Shown here in pieces: positions 9,565 to 19,506 of a stretch of 64,000 bases of DNA. The position numbers were made by a program, and so were the translations under genes. Origin of the DNA: Fragilaria crotonensis (lineage: Eukaryota > Bacillariophyta > Fragilariophyceae > Fragilariales > Fragilariaceae); contig JAKSYS010000021.1 of NCBI GenBank assembly GCA_022925895.1, positions 161,047 to 225,046 on the forward strand, given 5' to 3'. The number at the start of each line of letters is the position of its first letter. Positions within the stretch are counted from its first letter, which is position 1. The notes under the pieces were generated by a model. The model was given only the letters and a program-made list of their open reading frames with translations, did not search any database and had not been told where the DNA came from.

Positions 9565-11142
9565 ATGGAACCTGCTGATATCCCTGTTGCCGCTGCTGGT
9601 GTTTTCCCAGCTGGCGTTATCGAACCTATCGGTCGTGACGTTGACTTCGACGTGATGTTCCCTGGTCTTGAGCATCACAACATCCGTTATGTTTTGCATG
9701 TCTGTGGATTGCGTGATATACCTTCGCAGACCCGGCTCATTGAATTCGAGGGTATTGACGAGGTTGAGGATTTGGCTAACTATACCGCCACTGAGATCGA
9801 TCAGATGGCTGATCGGAACTCTAAGCGTACCCCGATTGCACAGCGTGTCCAGTTCGGTCTTAAGAGGACAAAGTATCTCAAAGCGGTATGCCACTGGGTT
9901 CGCAAGAACCTCCGAGAAGGTATCCATTGTAATGTTCGTGACTTGGATGTTCCACTTATTGGTGATTTGATTCAGGAGATGGCGACCCAGGACGCAAAGA
10001 AGGACGGTGATTCGAAGTTGTACTACCCGGATGCATTCGTGGCGACCGATTACAAGAACTGGATCAAAAAGGTCGAGAACTATTTGGATTCCAGGACTGG
10101 TAAGTCTGGAGTCCCTCTCAGTTATGTCATTCGACCTGTGAATGCCAACCCAGCCGAGGCTCCCGATGAGTACACTCGTGTGATGTGGGCGGCATCATTG
10201 GAAACGCCACAGTTCCGTGATGACAATCGTGAAGTGTACCACTTGTTCAAGGATCTGTTAACCAAAACCGAAGGAGCAACCTGGTTTGAGAAGGTTAAGG
10301 ATGGTGATGGGCGTGGCGCTCACTTGCTTCTTCGTGAACACTACGTGGGTGAAGCCCATGATATGCGCCGAGCGGCTTCAGCAAATGCGAAACTGGAAAC
10401 TTTGTTCTGGAAGAGTGAAGCGTCTTTCCCATTTGAAAAGTATCTCACGAGACTCAACGAAGCGTTTAAAGAACTCGAGGACGCCGGGCAGCCATTATGG
10501 GAAGCTCAGAAGGTGACACATTTGTTGAAAGGGATTCAAAACGATGATATTCAAGTTCAAACCACGATTGGATTAGTTCGGCAGTCGTTTTTGTCTAACT
10601 TTGAAGAGGCCTCACTTGCTCTTTCGCGTGCAGTGTCCTCTCGTTTTGCCAGTGTCGAATCTAACAAGCAGAAACGACGCATTGGAGCAGTTGAGAGCCG
10701 TTCTGGAGGAGGTAGGTCTGGTGGCCGTGGCCGTGGACGAGGGCGCAACTCTGGCGGGAGAGGCGGTGGCCGTGACGGCAATCGTATGCGTGTTGTGATG
10801 AACGGTGTTGATGTAACTGACACCTCTCGCAACTTCACGTCCGACGAATGGGACAAATTCCGAGCTTGCGGTGGCCATTCTTACGTGTCACAGCGGCGTG
10901 AATATCTCAGTGGTCGTACTCATGGACGGGGTGGTCGCGGAGGTCGCGGAGGTCGAAACTCCGACGCTGGTAATTCGAACTCCAGCGGTAACAACAGCGT
11001 TCCTCGAAACATCTCGGCTAATGTAACCAGCGTCACGGACACCCAGAACACAGAAACGCAGGACAACTCAACAATTGCATCGCAGTCAACTCGTGGTAAC
11101 CAGAATGCTGGCAGTCGTTTTGGTCCTCGTCGTACGGACTGA
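9565..11142 (+). CDS. Element F gag, 525 codons, RGG-rich C-terminus
   Basis: Intact Gag. The N-terminal half resembles J and more distantly E (YVLHVCGLRDIPSQ, KNWIKKVENYLDSRTGKSGVPLSYV). The middle has the capsid-like helical pattern (FEKYLTRLNEAFKELEDAG, VTHLLKGIQNDDIQ). There is no CCHC knuckle. Instead two Gly/Arg blocks occur (residues about 375-405 and 455-470, runs such as GGRGRGRGRNSGGRGGG), RGG boxes that commonly bind RNA. It ends ..RRTD-TGA, and the same frame stays open past the stop into protease. Confidence 0.93.
   Translation: MEPADIPVAAAGVFPAGVIEPIGRDVDFDVMFPGLEHHNIRYVLHVCGLRDIPSQTRLIEFEGIDEVEDLANYTATEIDQMADRNSKRTPIAQRVQFGLKRTKYLKAVCHWVRKNLREGIHCNVRDLDVPLIGDLIQEMATQDAKKDGDSKLYYPDAFVATDYKNWIKKVENYLDSRTGKSGVPLSYVIRPVNANPAEAPDEYTRVMWAASLETPQFRDDNREVYHLFKDLLTKTEGATWFEKVKDGDGRGAHLLLREHYVGEAHDMRRAASANAKLETLFWKSEASFPFEKYLTRLNEAFKELEDAGQPLWEAQKVTHLLKGIQNDDIQVQTTIGLVRQSFLSNFEEASLALSRAVSSRFASVESNKQKRRIGAVESRSGGGRSGGRGRGRGRNSGGRGGGRDGNRMRVVMNGVDVTDTSRNFTSDEWDKFRACGGHSYVSQRREYLSGRTHGRGGRGGRGGRNSDAGNSNSSGNNSVPRNISANVTSVTDTQNTETQDNSTIASQSTRGNQNAGSRFGPRRTD
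11140..11142 (+). promoter_or_regulatory. In-frame UGA between gag and pol of F (candidate readthrough stop)
   Basis: The codons read GAC TGA CTT. A C after UGA is a known leaky context. Downstream the same frame runs without a stop to 11379. Confidence 0.65.
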
Positions 11143-11413
11143 CTTGCAACCTCAACTTTGGATGTCGATTCAAGGTTGGGGCGCCGTAATGTATCTGTCA
11201 TCAATTCATCTGTGCGATACAGGGCTGTGGCTGCTGTGGATACTAAGCTCTCATTCAAATCAGAGACTGGATTTGTTGCCCGATGTGAAATGGATTCGCA
11301 TGCCGATACTTGTGTTGCCCGCCCAAATTTTGTTGTCGACGAATATACCGGTGAGAACTGTGATGTAGTTCCTGAAAAATAACGACTATCAACCAAAAAA
11401 GGGCGTTCCGATC
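11143..11413 (+). pseudogene. Element F protease
   Basis: Same frame as gag. Protease core CEMDSHADTCVARPNFVVDEY at about 11283-11345. A run of five A at 11377-11381 (GAAAAATAA) creates a TAA; one A fewer would join the frame to the long pol frame from 11414, so the break is a single-base homopolymer change. Confidence 0.88.
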
Positions 11414-14400
11414 GTGAACGCATCAACGGCTTATACGCATCCCGAGACTGGCGAAACTGTGATATTACGCTTCAATCAAGTTCTGTGGTACGGTCATGCA
11501 ATGGACATGAGCCTCTTGAACCCCAACCAAATTTGTTACAATGGTTTCACGCTATCTGACGACCCTACTGACAACAATCGCCTATTCGGTATCTCTGGCA
11601 CCGATCTGGAAATCCCTTTTGAGATAAAGGGGACAACCGTATTCTTTGTGTCGCACTCGCCGAGTAAATGGGAGCGTGACAATTGCCGTGCTGTAGAATT
11701 AACACTTGACTCACCTTGGAATCCGCAAGAGGTATTCATACGTGGTTTATCGACCATGATGGGAACCAATGTTGAGGCAACGACCATGCGGCAAATACAT
11801 GCAGTTGACATTCAGCCTGGTACACATTGCTCGTGCGAGAAATGCAACAGTGAATTCGATGTTTATGATGATGGGCATATGATTTCCAAGATGATTGCAT
11901 CGGTGCGTGTTGCGACAACGTCGCGGGATCAAACTTTATCCTTTGTGGGCGCACGCGACAGACACTCGCAAGTTGACGCGGAAACTGTAGCAAAGCGTTT
12001 TCGATGTGGACTAGAGACAGCGCGGAAAACCTTAAAAGCTACAACACAACGAGGAGTGAGACATTCGATGCATCCGCTGAACCGTCGATACCGCGTGGAC
12101 CATCTAAACCTCCATCGACGACGGCTTCATGACACATTCTATATGGACACGTTGTTTTCAAAGGTGAAGTCGCTTTCAGGATTTACATGCGCTCAACTCA
12201 TTACTAACGGAACTTTTACTCGAGTTTACCCAATGGAATCAAAGTCAGGCAGTCAGATAGCCCAGGCATTGAACGAATTTATCTCTGACGTTGGTATTCC
12301 TGACACCCTGACATGTGATTTTGCTACAGAACAAACCGGACCGCACACAGAGGTAGTGAAATTAATGCGTCGATTGCATATCAAGCCTCGAATTGCCGAA
12401 AAAGGACGAAGTATTACCCAAAACAGTCGAGCTGAAGCTGAGATTCGTGAAGTGAAAACCAAGTGGAAGGCTCGTATGCAATCGTCTCAGGTTCCACCTC
12501 GGCTTTGGGACTATGGATTGGTATACATTGCTGAGATTCAATCCATTCTTGCCCGCGGTCCAGATTTTCGAACAGGAATTGAACGCTTAACTGGTGACAC
12601 TGTCGACATATCGGAATGGTTGGATTTCGACTTTTACGAGCGCGTTTGGTACTGGGATCAAAAGAAAATGGACATGACAGATGAACAAGCACGGATTGGT
12701 CGCTGGCTTGGTATTGCGCATCGCGTCGGCAGTGACATGACGTATTGGATCTTGACGGAATCCGGTCGTGTCATCGCTCGTTCCACTGTTCAACACGTTA
12801 CCGTCACCGATATGGCCACTGATGAAATGAAAACACGTGTGCAAACGTTTGATGACCGTCTTACTGAACGACTTGATATGGAAAACTTTGTTATTCCTCT
12901 TCCAGCAGGTGCCTTTTACCTTGACGATGACGAAACTCCACTTGATCATACACAGGCTCCCGCTGACGAGGAATACGGGGACATGATTCAGAGCGACACA
13001 CTTGAAGCTGACGACACTGAGTTCGAGACCTTTGATAAGTATATTGGTGCTGAATTTTTTGTAAACGATAATGGCGAATCCGCGCCTGCGAGAGTTGTAA
13101 AACGATCGCGAGGAGATGACGGCAATCCCATTGGTAAGAAACATTCAAACCCCTTGATGGACACCAGTGTTTATGATTGTGAGCTCGGTGACGGGACTGT
13201 GTATCGTTATTCTGCCAATGTCATTGCGGAGAATATTTTCTCGCAATGTGACGATGAGGGGCGACGACATGCCGTGCTACAAGAGATCACCGATCATCGG
13301 AGTGACGGATCTGCTGTGCACATCTCAAACGGTTTCGTAACGACACGGAATGGGCGTAGGATTCCGAAGACAACAACAAAAGGATGGGAACTACTAGTAC
13401 AATGGAGGGACGGGTCCTCCGACTGGATATCGTTGAAACATTTAAAGGAATCAAACCCGATCGAGCTGGCTGAATACGCAGTTGCAAACAGGATACAGGA
13501 GGAACCGGCTTTTAAGTGGTGGGTCTCTAACACTCTTAGAACTCGCAACCGGATCACAAAGTACGTGGGATTTCAAGAAATCAGTTGTCATATGATATTC
13601 GATGTTAAGATGGACCTTACTCGGAAAGCAAGATTTGTTGCCGGTGGACACATGACGGAACCGCCTGCAAGTATTACCTATTCGAGTGTGGTGACTCGTG
13701 ATAGTGTCAGGATTGCCTTTCTTATCGCTGCACTCAATGATCTTGACGTGACAGCCTGTGATGTCGGAAATGCATATCTAAACGCCCCATGCAGAGAGAA
13801 GATCTGGTTTGTTGCGGGTCCAGAGTTTGGATCGCAGCAAGGTATGGTAGTCAAAGTCGTTCGTGCGTTATATGGATTGAAGTCCAGTGGCGCATCGTGG
13901 AGATCTATGTTCAATTCGTCAATTCTAGAAATGGGATTCGTTTCTACGGTCGCCGATCCCGATGTGTACCGTCGAGCAAACGCTAAACCCGACGGCTTCA
14001 AGTATTATGAGTATATCTTGGTTTATGTCGACGATGTTTTGATAATCTCACACGATACGGATGTACACCTGAAACGAATACAAGCGAGTTATGATCTTAA
14101 CCCGGACAGTGTAGGACAACCAAGCCGATACCTTGCAGCAGACGTTAAGAAAGTTACGAGACCAAGAGACACCAGTGGGCGCGAGTATTGGGCTTTATCC
14201 TCGCAGACATACATCAAGAACGCGGTTCAAAATGTGAAAGTATTGCTGGAAGCCGACGGGAGACACTTGAAATCCACCGCTAAGACGCCATTCTCGAACT
14301 CGAATTATCGCCCTGAGGTGGACACGACGGAAGAATGCGACAATGAAAGTGCGTCTCGATATTCTCAACTCATTGGCGTTCTGAGGTGGGCAGTTGAACT

Positions 14401-14602
14401 GGGCCGGTTGGATATCTATACGGAAGTCGCGCTCCTTTCGCAGCACTTGGCATTACCCCGAGTCGGTCATTTGGAAGCTGTTTATCATATCTTTGCGTAT
14501 CTCAACAAAACACTCAACGTCGAGCATTATCTTCGATCCATCGAGTCCAATTTCACCATTGCCGACTACGTCAAAGCCAGACTGGACGCCGTTTTATGCT
14601 GA
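11414..14602 (+). CDS. Element F pol: pre-integrase, integrase, chromodomain-like, RT (1062 codons open)
   Basis: Continues protease in the shifted frame (WYGHAMDMSLLNPNQI). Pre-integrase segment VDAETVAKRFRCGLETARKTL, then integrase with FYMDTLFSK, LTCDFATEQTG and NSRAEAEIREVK as the three acidic motifs. The chromodomain-like segment is GWELLVQWRDGSSDWISLKH. RT has HMIFDVKMDLTRKAR, CDVGNAYLNAP and LVYVDDVLIIS. Relative to B, E and J, about 60 residues between RNRITK and GFQEISCHM are missing in frame. The frame ends early near 14558 because of one indel before RNase H. Confidence 0.93.
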   Translation: MNASTAYTHPETGETVILRFNQVLWYGHAMDMSLLNPNQICYNGFTLSDDPTDNNRLFGISGTDLEIPFEIKGTTVFFVSHSPSKWERDNCRAVELTLDSPWNPQEVFIRGLSTMMGTNVEATTMRQIHAVDIQPGTHCSCEKCNSEFDVYDDGHMISKMIASVRVATTSRDQTLSFVGARDRHSQVDAETVAKRFRCGLETARKTLKATTQRGVRHSMHPLNRRYRVDHLNLHRRRLHDTFYMDTLFSKVKSLSGFTCAQLITNGTFTRVYPMESKSGSQIAQALNEFISDVGIPDTLTCDFATEQTGPHTEVVKLMRRLHIKPRIAEKGRSITQNSRAEAEIREVKTKWKARMQSSQVPPRLWDYGLVYIAEIQSILARGPDFRTGIERLTGDTVDISEWLDFDFYERVWYWDQKKMDMTDEQARIGRWLGIAHRVGSDMTYWILTESGRVIARSTVQHVTVTDMATDEMKTRVQTFDDRLTERLDMENFVIPLPAGAFYLDDDETPLDHTQAPADEEYGDMIQSDTLEADDTEFETFDKYIGAEFFVNDNGESAPARVVKRSRGDDGNPIGKKHSNPLMDTSVYDCELGDGTVYRYSANVIAENIFSQCDDEGRRHAVLQEITDHRSDGSAVHISNGFVTTRNGRRIPKTTTKGWELLVQWRDGSSDWISLKHLKESNPIELAEYAVANRIQEEPAFKWWVSNTLRTRNRITKYVGFQEISCHMIFDVKMDLTRKARFVAGGHMTEPPASITYSSVVTRDSVRIAFLIAALNDLDVTACDVGNAYLNAPCREKIWFVAGPEFGSQQGMVVKVVRALYGLKSSGASWRSMFNSSILEMGFVSTVADPDVYRRANAKPDGFKYYEYILVYVDDVLIISHDTDVHLKRIQASYDLNPDSVGQPSRYLAADVKKVTRPRDTSGREYWALSSQTYIKNAVQNVKVLLEADGRHLKSTAKTPFSNSNYRPEVDTTEECDNESASRYSQLIGVLRWAVELGRLDIYTEVALLSQHLALPRVGHLEAVYHIFAYLNKTLNVEHYLRSIESNFTIADYVKARLDAVLC

Positions 14603-15320
14603 TGCCGAAGAATTGACTCCACCAAACATGCCAGAGCCTCTCGGAAATCCGGTAAATATCTTTGCTTTTGTTGATGCAAACCATGCTGGAAATGTCGTTA
14701 CTCGTCGTAGCCATACAGGTATCCTCATCTTTGTTCAAAACTCACCAATTTTGTGGCTGAGTCGACGACAAAATACAGTCGAGACGTCCACATTTGGGAG
14801 TGAATTTGTTGCAATGCGTGTGCTTCGCGATATGATCATCGCGCTTAGGTATAAATTGCGAATGTTTGGGGTCCCACTGGACGGTCCGACAAAGGTATTT
14901 TGTGACAATCAGGGTGTGGTTAAAAACACGAGCGTTCCCGAATCCGTACATATGTTTAAGATAAGCCGTCATGTCCAAAGAAACACTTACCACACAAGCA
15001 AGAAGATCAATAACAACAGGTTAAAACAATATTATAATATAATATATAAAGATACACGTTACGTTCACATAATGACTGAATCACGAGTCCGGATCGATAT
15101 AATGACCCACCGATAGTACAGTAGACAGTACGACCAGCATTAAACACATACGAAGAAACACAATGCAGTGAACTATCATGCAGTACGTGAGGCAGTTGCG
15201 TCGGGCGCTATGGAAGTGATTAAGGAAGATACTGAGACAAACTTGGCCGATCTATTTACGAAAGTCTTGCCATGGGACAGGCGCAAAGCATTGCTTGGCT
15301 CTATCCTTTACAATGTTTGA
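14558..15320 (+). pseudogene. Element F RNase H, split by solo LTR Q
   Basis: RNase H in a new frame: PFYADAEEL, FVDANHAGNVVTRRSHTG, TFGSEFVAMR, FCDNQGVVKNTSVPES. The frame is cut at the CATA TSD of Q (14949-14952) and resumes exactly in frame at 15147 (TKKHNAVNYHAVREAV, NLADLFTKVLPW), ending TGA at 15318-15320. Removing Q and one TSD copy restores a continuous reading frame, which confirms Q as an insertion. Confidence 0.9.
14953..15146. repeat. Solo LTR Q
   Basis: 194 bp starting TGTTTAAG and ending CATTAAACA, flanked by CATA on both sides (14949-14952, 15147-15150). TG..CA ends and a 4-bp TSD are the lineage-1 signature. The AT-rich centre (ATATAATATATAAAGAT) could be a TATA region. It has no internal coding region, so it is best explained as LTR-LTR recombination of a full element. 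No other copy is in the window; orientation is not determinable. Confidence 0.78.
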
Positions 15321-15432
15321 TATGCCCAAGGTTTCCGCCAAGATGTTATTCTGGTCAGGTACCTCCTGCACGACATTGGTCGTGGGCTCCAAAGCAGGTT
15401 CATGTTATGTTACATTCCCGAATCGCGAGGAC
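15321..15432 (+). other. Element F 3' untranslated region with polypurine tract
   Basis: No gene. TCGCGAGGAC at 15423-15432 directly precedes the 3' LTR and corresponds to the GCGGGGAC and CGAGGGGAC tracts of the other lineage-1 elements. Confidence 0.65.
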
Positions 15433-15615
15433 TGTTTAATACTGGTTACGGTGCATGGTATGTTAGAGGGGATGTCCTACGTCAGAATTACTGACGTGGA
15501 ACGATTCGGGACTCTCCATAAGAACTTTAAGCTTACTCTTTTGTGTTGCTTCCTTTCCTATCGTTGTTATTGAGCTTATCGTAGTAAGTGCATCTGTTCT
15601 GAGAGGATTCTTTCA
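15433..15615 (+). repeat. Element F 3' LTR
   Basis: 183 bp, same sequence as 9057-9239, followed by the TSD copy GTAC. Confidence 0.95.
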
Positions 15616-15621
15616 GTACAA

Positions 15622-16643
15622 TCAACATTTCAGTTAAAGGATGACAAGATTGAGGCCCCTGAGTACTACCTGGGCGCTAAATTGCAAGAAAAGCCCATAA
15701 ATAACATAACCTGCTGGACCGTGACCAGTCAAAAATATGTAAAAGCAGCGGTGAAGAATGTAGCAGAAGCACTCAAGGGGACATCGAGAAGGTTGCCCAC
15801 GAAGCTTGTGGAAACTCCTATGTCAATTACGTACGTACCGGCACTAGATGTTACTGAAGAGTTGAATGCAAAAGATGTCACGTTTTTTCAAGAACTGATT
15901 GGCGTCTTGAGGTGGGCCACTGAGATTGGTCGTGTTGATATCCTACTGGAAGTGTCATTACTGTCACAATACCAGGCCAGTCCTCGAGAAGGCCACCTGG
16001 AGCAATTGCTTCATATCTTCGGTTACCTGCAAAAGCACCCCAGAGTCACACTTTACCTGTCACCTGAACTGCCGAATATACCGTACGATGATTTCAGGAC
16101 GAACAGGGAGGACTTTTCTGAGATCTATCGTGATGCTGAGGAACTTTTACCGCATCGGATGCCACAACCACGAGGCCGCAGTGTGATTACGGTTGCATAC
16201 GTTGATGTGTCTCATGCCGCAAATAAGCAGACTCGCCGATCACATACGGGTTATGTGATATTTATTAATCGCGCGCCAATCATATGGTATAGCAAATTGT
16301 CGAGACCAGCACTTTTTCGGCTGAGTTCATTGCATTAAAGACATGCTTGGAAGCAATAGAACACTTGCAATTTAAATTGAGGTGCTTTGGTATCCCTATG
16401 CCCAAGGCTGAACCAACATATGTATTCTGTGATAATGAAAGCGTGGTTAAGAATACGACGAACGTGGAATCAACGTTGAATAAGAAACATTCTTCAGTTG
16501 CTTACCATCATTGCCGTTGGTCAACCGCAGCAGGGATCATTACGCTTGCCCATATCCGCACTGACTTCAACATCGCTGATTGTTTCACGAAACGTTTGCC
16601 TTCTGCAAAGCGGAATTACTTGTTTGGAGAATGGACGTTCTAA
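15622..16643 (+). pseudogene. Element K RT C-terminus and RNase H
   Basis: The frame from 15622 encodes TFQLKDDKIEAPEYYLGAKL, the region after the RT active site, then LIGVLRWATEIGRVD and RNase H (AYVDVSHAANKQTRRSHTG). Around 16291-16300 about 11 bp are missing relative to J (the QQT before VETS), shifting the frame; the rest continues as CLEAIEHLQFKLRCFG, FCDNESVVKNT and NIADCFTKRLP, ending in TAA at 16641-16643. Confidence 0.9.
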
Positions 16644-16677
16644 TCACAAATTGAGATCGATTCATGACCGTCCTCGA

Positions 16678-16688
16678 TTCGAGGGGAC
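16678..16688 (+). promoter_or_regulatory. Element K polypurine tract
   Basis: TTCGAGGGGAC immediately before the LTR; the same core is found in B and J. Confidence 0.7.
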
Positions 16689-16871
16689 CAAGTAAATCCT
16701 GGTACGGTCCTGTACGGTTCTCTATTTGACACGAGAGTTCTCGTAGGCATACGATTGCGCGTTCCTGAATGGATTCCCTTACCTGATGCACGTACTTTAG
16801 TCACAATTCTATTACTAGTACTTTATTGTACCTTTTCCTTCTTCTGTATGCAACACGGGTACTTTCATTTG
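16689..16871 (+). repeat. Element K 3' LTR
   Basis: Starts CAAGTAAATCC and ends TTTCATTTG, matching the J LTR ends (CAAGTAAAATCC..TTTATTTG). The 183-bp length is inferred from these termini, since the 5' copy is outside the window. The ends are CA..TG rather than TG..CA. Confidence 0.7.
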
Positions 16872-17879
16872 CAACTCGGGTCGGTAATCCGTGGAGAATG
16901 GAGTGTAGCATTTGGTTGGGAAGTCGCAACCCCTTTTTCGCAAGCGCTTCTTCCACATTCTTGACAGCTGATATGATGTATTTCGCAGCTGACATCGTCC
17001 AGTATTCTTGTGCGTCCGGAGCCAGTATTTAGATCTGACTTTCGCGATGATGCGGTTCCGCTTCTTGAGCGTGTGCGGTGCCCACCAAGCGAAAGCAGGC
17101 TCTTCGGCAATTCTTGCTTGCATTGCATACTCAGCAGATTGGACCGGGTACGCTTCTTTCATGTCTTTGAGCGTCACCCAGGTCATGCTCTGATCTTTCC
17201 ATTGCACCAGAAGCTCCCATCTGATCGTGGTTTCCCTCCGCCTCGGAGTACCTGTGCGGGTCGTAATGAAAGCGTCTTGTTGCAAGACTTGTCTGCCATT
17301 CGTGCGGTGATCAATGATCTCCTGGAACAAGACATGTCTGTTGCCCTCGTCGTCGATTTGCGCGAATAGGTTCTCGGCAATCGCGTTCGCTGCGAGGGGA
17401 AGTCTTGTAACCGTCTTGAAACTCCACCTCATACAGCCGTGAGTCCAAAATCGGGTTATCATTGGCTGTCCCGATTGGTAAGCCGTCTTTATCACGTAAA
17501 CGCTTTACTACGCGGCCGAATTGTACTTCTCTGCCTTCTCTTGGTAGAGCGAGTTCCATGTTAAGGTAGGTGTCGTCGAATGAGTCAGGCGTAAAGTCCT
17601 GGTCAGCTTCCTTAATCATGGGGTCATTTATTGTTCTCCCGAACTCCTGGACAAACTCGGGGTCGAATGCTGGGTCGTCCCAGTCGTCGATCTCGAGGAT
17701 GACGTTTCCATTTTCATCTTGGGCAACAATATTGTCTTCACCGATTCGTTCCGTCAGGTGGTCGCTGAAGTCACTCATGCGAGTTTTGTTTTCCTCGAGT
17801 TGCGTTTCCAGCTGTGTCATTCGTCGTACAGTTGTTCGCGAAAGAACCTTTCCGCTCGAGGTGAGAACCCAGAATGACA
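16872..17879 (-). pseudogene. Element D linker, chromodomain-like and RT N-terminal fragment
   Basis: Reads RWLGVSHRIGTLMSFWVL, then an acidic linker, QVFGRVV-like linker and the chromodomain-like IRWELLVQWKDQSMTWVTL, then AFAWWAPHTLKKRNRI. After KYWLRTHK about 250 residues of RT core, including the YVDD box, are missing: the sequence jumps to VEEALAKKGLRLP and stops at YRPEL, where K begins. At least three frame changes occur. This copy cannot make active RT. Confidence 0.85.
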
Positions 17880-18450
17880 TCAGGGTCCCTATCCTGTGGG
17901 ATACCCCGAGCCATCTGCCAACCTTTGTTTCGCCAAGCCCTGCATTTTCGTGATACCAAACCCAATTGTAAAGTCCAAGTACTCCGAGATATCGACTGTT
18001 TCGCCAGTGATTCGCTCTAGTGGGCATCGGCCGTTGAGTCCCCTCGAACTGTTCGAGGTGCGATTCTGTATGTTGCAATCCCATTGAAGGCCGTAATCCC
18101 ACTGTCGCTGTGGGACGTTCTTCCTTATCATTATCCTGAACCACTTCTTTCTGACTTTGCGGATAACACCTTCCGCAAAATTATGATTCGGTCGATAAGG
18201 TTCCGTGATGTGAAAGTCAATCAAATACTTTCTCACATTCTTCATGAATTCGGTCTTGCGACCGCATTGTTCGCGATCCGTCAAACATGAATCGTTCGGG
18301 TCTTCCAGCTGCTGACTTCGCCGTTAACGGGTAGGCTATTGCGAAGAAGTCCTTGTTGGCGAATACTGGTGCGTATCAATTTCCAGTTGTGGACTTACAT
18401 TGCCCGTCCATTGTGTCGGCGTAAAAGTCTCCCGGTAGGAGGGGCTTCTC
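17880..18450 (-). pseudogene. Element D integrase
   Basis: DDE integrase with GDFYADTMDG, a second-Asp region FDGS next to KTEFMKNVRKYLIDF and NHNFAEGVIRKVRKKW, followed by WDYGLQW and ITGETVDISEYLDF. Closely related to the intact B integrase. At least two frame changes (near 18290 and 18000). Confidence 0.86.
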
Positions 18451-19503
18451 AAATATTCGGTCAGCTCGGTATCGTCTGCTCAAGGGTAACACAGCAGACC
18501 GGATACAGTTTTGCGTTGTGACCTTGATGAGTTCGTGTGCCTGAGCCAATCCAATTAACCATCGTTCACTCAGTTCCTGAGCTGTAATCCCGGTATGACG
18601 TTTGCTTGTGGCAAATGTCTTTGGGATTGGTACATCAGGTACCGTATCCGTATCACCATTGTACTGGGTTTGTACCTCGGCAATCAGTTGGTCACTTATG
18701 ACGCAGGATATGGGTTGAGCATCGAAGTTGTGTGTCGACATGTCGAAAGGGAATATTTCGATCGATGACTTCAATCTCGTCTGAATTTTGCCGATGTTTC
18801 CCTCCTCCGCGTGATGGGTGGTGGGCGTTGGAAATGCACATTGCGTGGATTCCATTCACTCGATGAAGACAGGACAATATGCGGACAATTATCGAGCTCA
18901 TGATTGGTCGGCGTCCGTGAGTCAAAATATATCGTGGTACCGTCGGCTTGCATCGGGTGAATGAAATTGTCGTCATCAGACGCAATATTTTGCATTCTGA
19001 CGTCCCCGAAAGGGTTGTCTTGTACTGCAATCCCGTGGGATCGAAGCTGGTTCGGGTTGAAAAGCGAATGATCGAGCAAATTGCCCATCCATATCGCTTC
19101 GTTGAAAATGAGAATGTACGTCATCCCCGAACTCGAGCTGGTGACAGCTGTTGCACCGGTAACGGCTGTTGCACCGGTAACGATGGGGACATTGCGGATA
19201 GTTTCGTAGCTGTCCGCATATGGTGAGACGTCACATTCGCGGTTGGTATGGTGCATGATGATGGCGTTGTTTCCAAGCACGATGGTGTCTGCATGCGAGT
19301 TGAGCTCCATGCGGCCGTAGGTTGCATGAGAACTGTCTTGCCTCTTGCGGCCCTTTTTGTTCACAGAAGATGTACGTCTTTGAGACGTCTTGCTTATTGA
19401 CCGAAACCACAGAGGAGTTTATCTTAGTATTGGAGCTGAAAGTGACAACTTTCGCAGACTTTTCTGTTAACGTTTTAATTACTGTGGAGACGATCACATC
19501 ACG
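18376..19503 (-). pseudogene. Element D protease and pre-integrase region
   Basis: Starts in the gag frame after the UGA (RDVIVSTVIKTLTEKS), changes frame near 19345 and reaches the protease core ELNSHADTIVLGNN at about 19270-19310, with D-S-H at the catalytic position as in the other lineage-1 elements. Continues with SLFNPNQLRSHGI and the conserved LSERWLIGLAQAHELIKVTTQN. A 15-bp stretch encoding ..VTGATA.. is tandemly duplicated near 19140-19175. Confidence 0.85.
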
Positions 19504-19506
19504 TCA
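19504..19506 (-). promoter_or_regulatory. In-frame UGA between gag and pol of D (candidate readthrough stop)
   Basis: The codons read GAT TGA CGT; the gag frame stays open after the stop to about 19231. Confidence 0.6.

Larger units (their letters stand above)
9057..15615 (+). mobile_element. Element F: complete lineage-1 copia, TSD GTAC
   Basis: 183-bp LTRs at 9057-9239 and 15433-15615 look identical by eye and are flanked by GTAC at 9053-9056 and 15616-15619. Internal order: primer site, leader, gag, UGA, PR, IN, chromodomain-like, RT, RNase H, polypurine tract. Lesions are one extra A after PR, one small indel before RNase H, an in-frame loss before RT and a solo LTR inside RNase H. It sits at the end of the E 3' LTR. 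Confidence 0.95.
2904..15620 (+). mobile_element. Element E: lineage-1 copia, interrupted by A (left) and F (right)
   Basis: E occupies 2904-9056 and 15616-15620. Gag, PR, IN, RT and RNase H are in plus orientation and closest to elements G and H. Its 5' LTR and primer site are not in the window and should lie left of A. Its 3' LTR starts TGTTAATATTAC at 8829 like that of G, and F entered it close to its end. The right boundary is set by the start of K RT homology after the F TSD. Confidence 0.85.
15621..16871 (+). mobile_element. Element K: 3' part of a lineage-1 copia, close to J
   Basis: RT C-terminus, RNase H and 3' LTR in plus orientation, most similar to J. The left end is where E inserted, so the 5' part should lie beyond the left edge. 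The right end abuts D RT at 16872 without any gap, so K is inserted in D; the first D bases, CAAC, would be its TSD. Confidence 0.8.
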
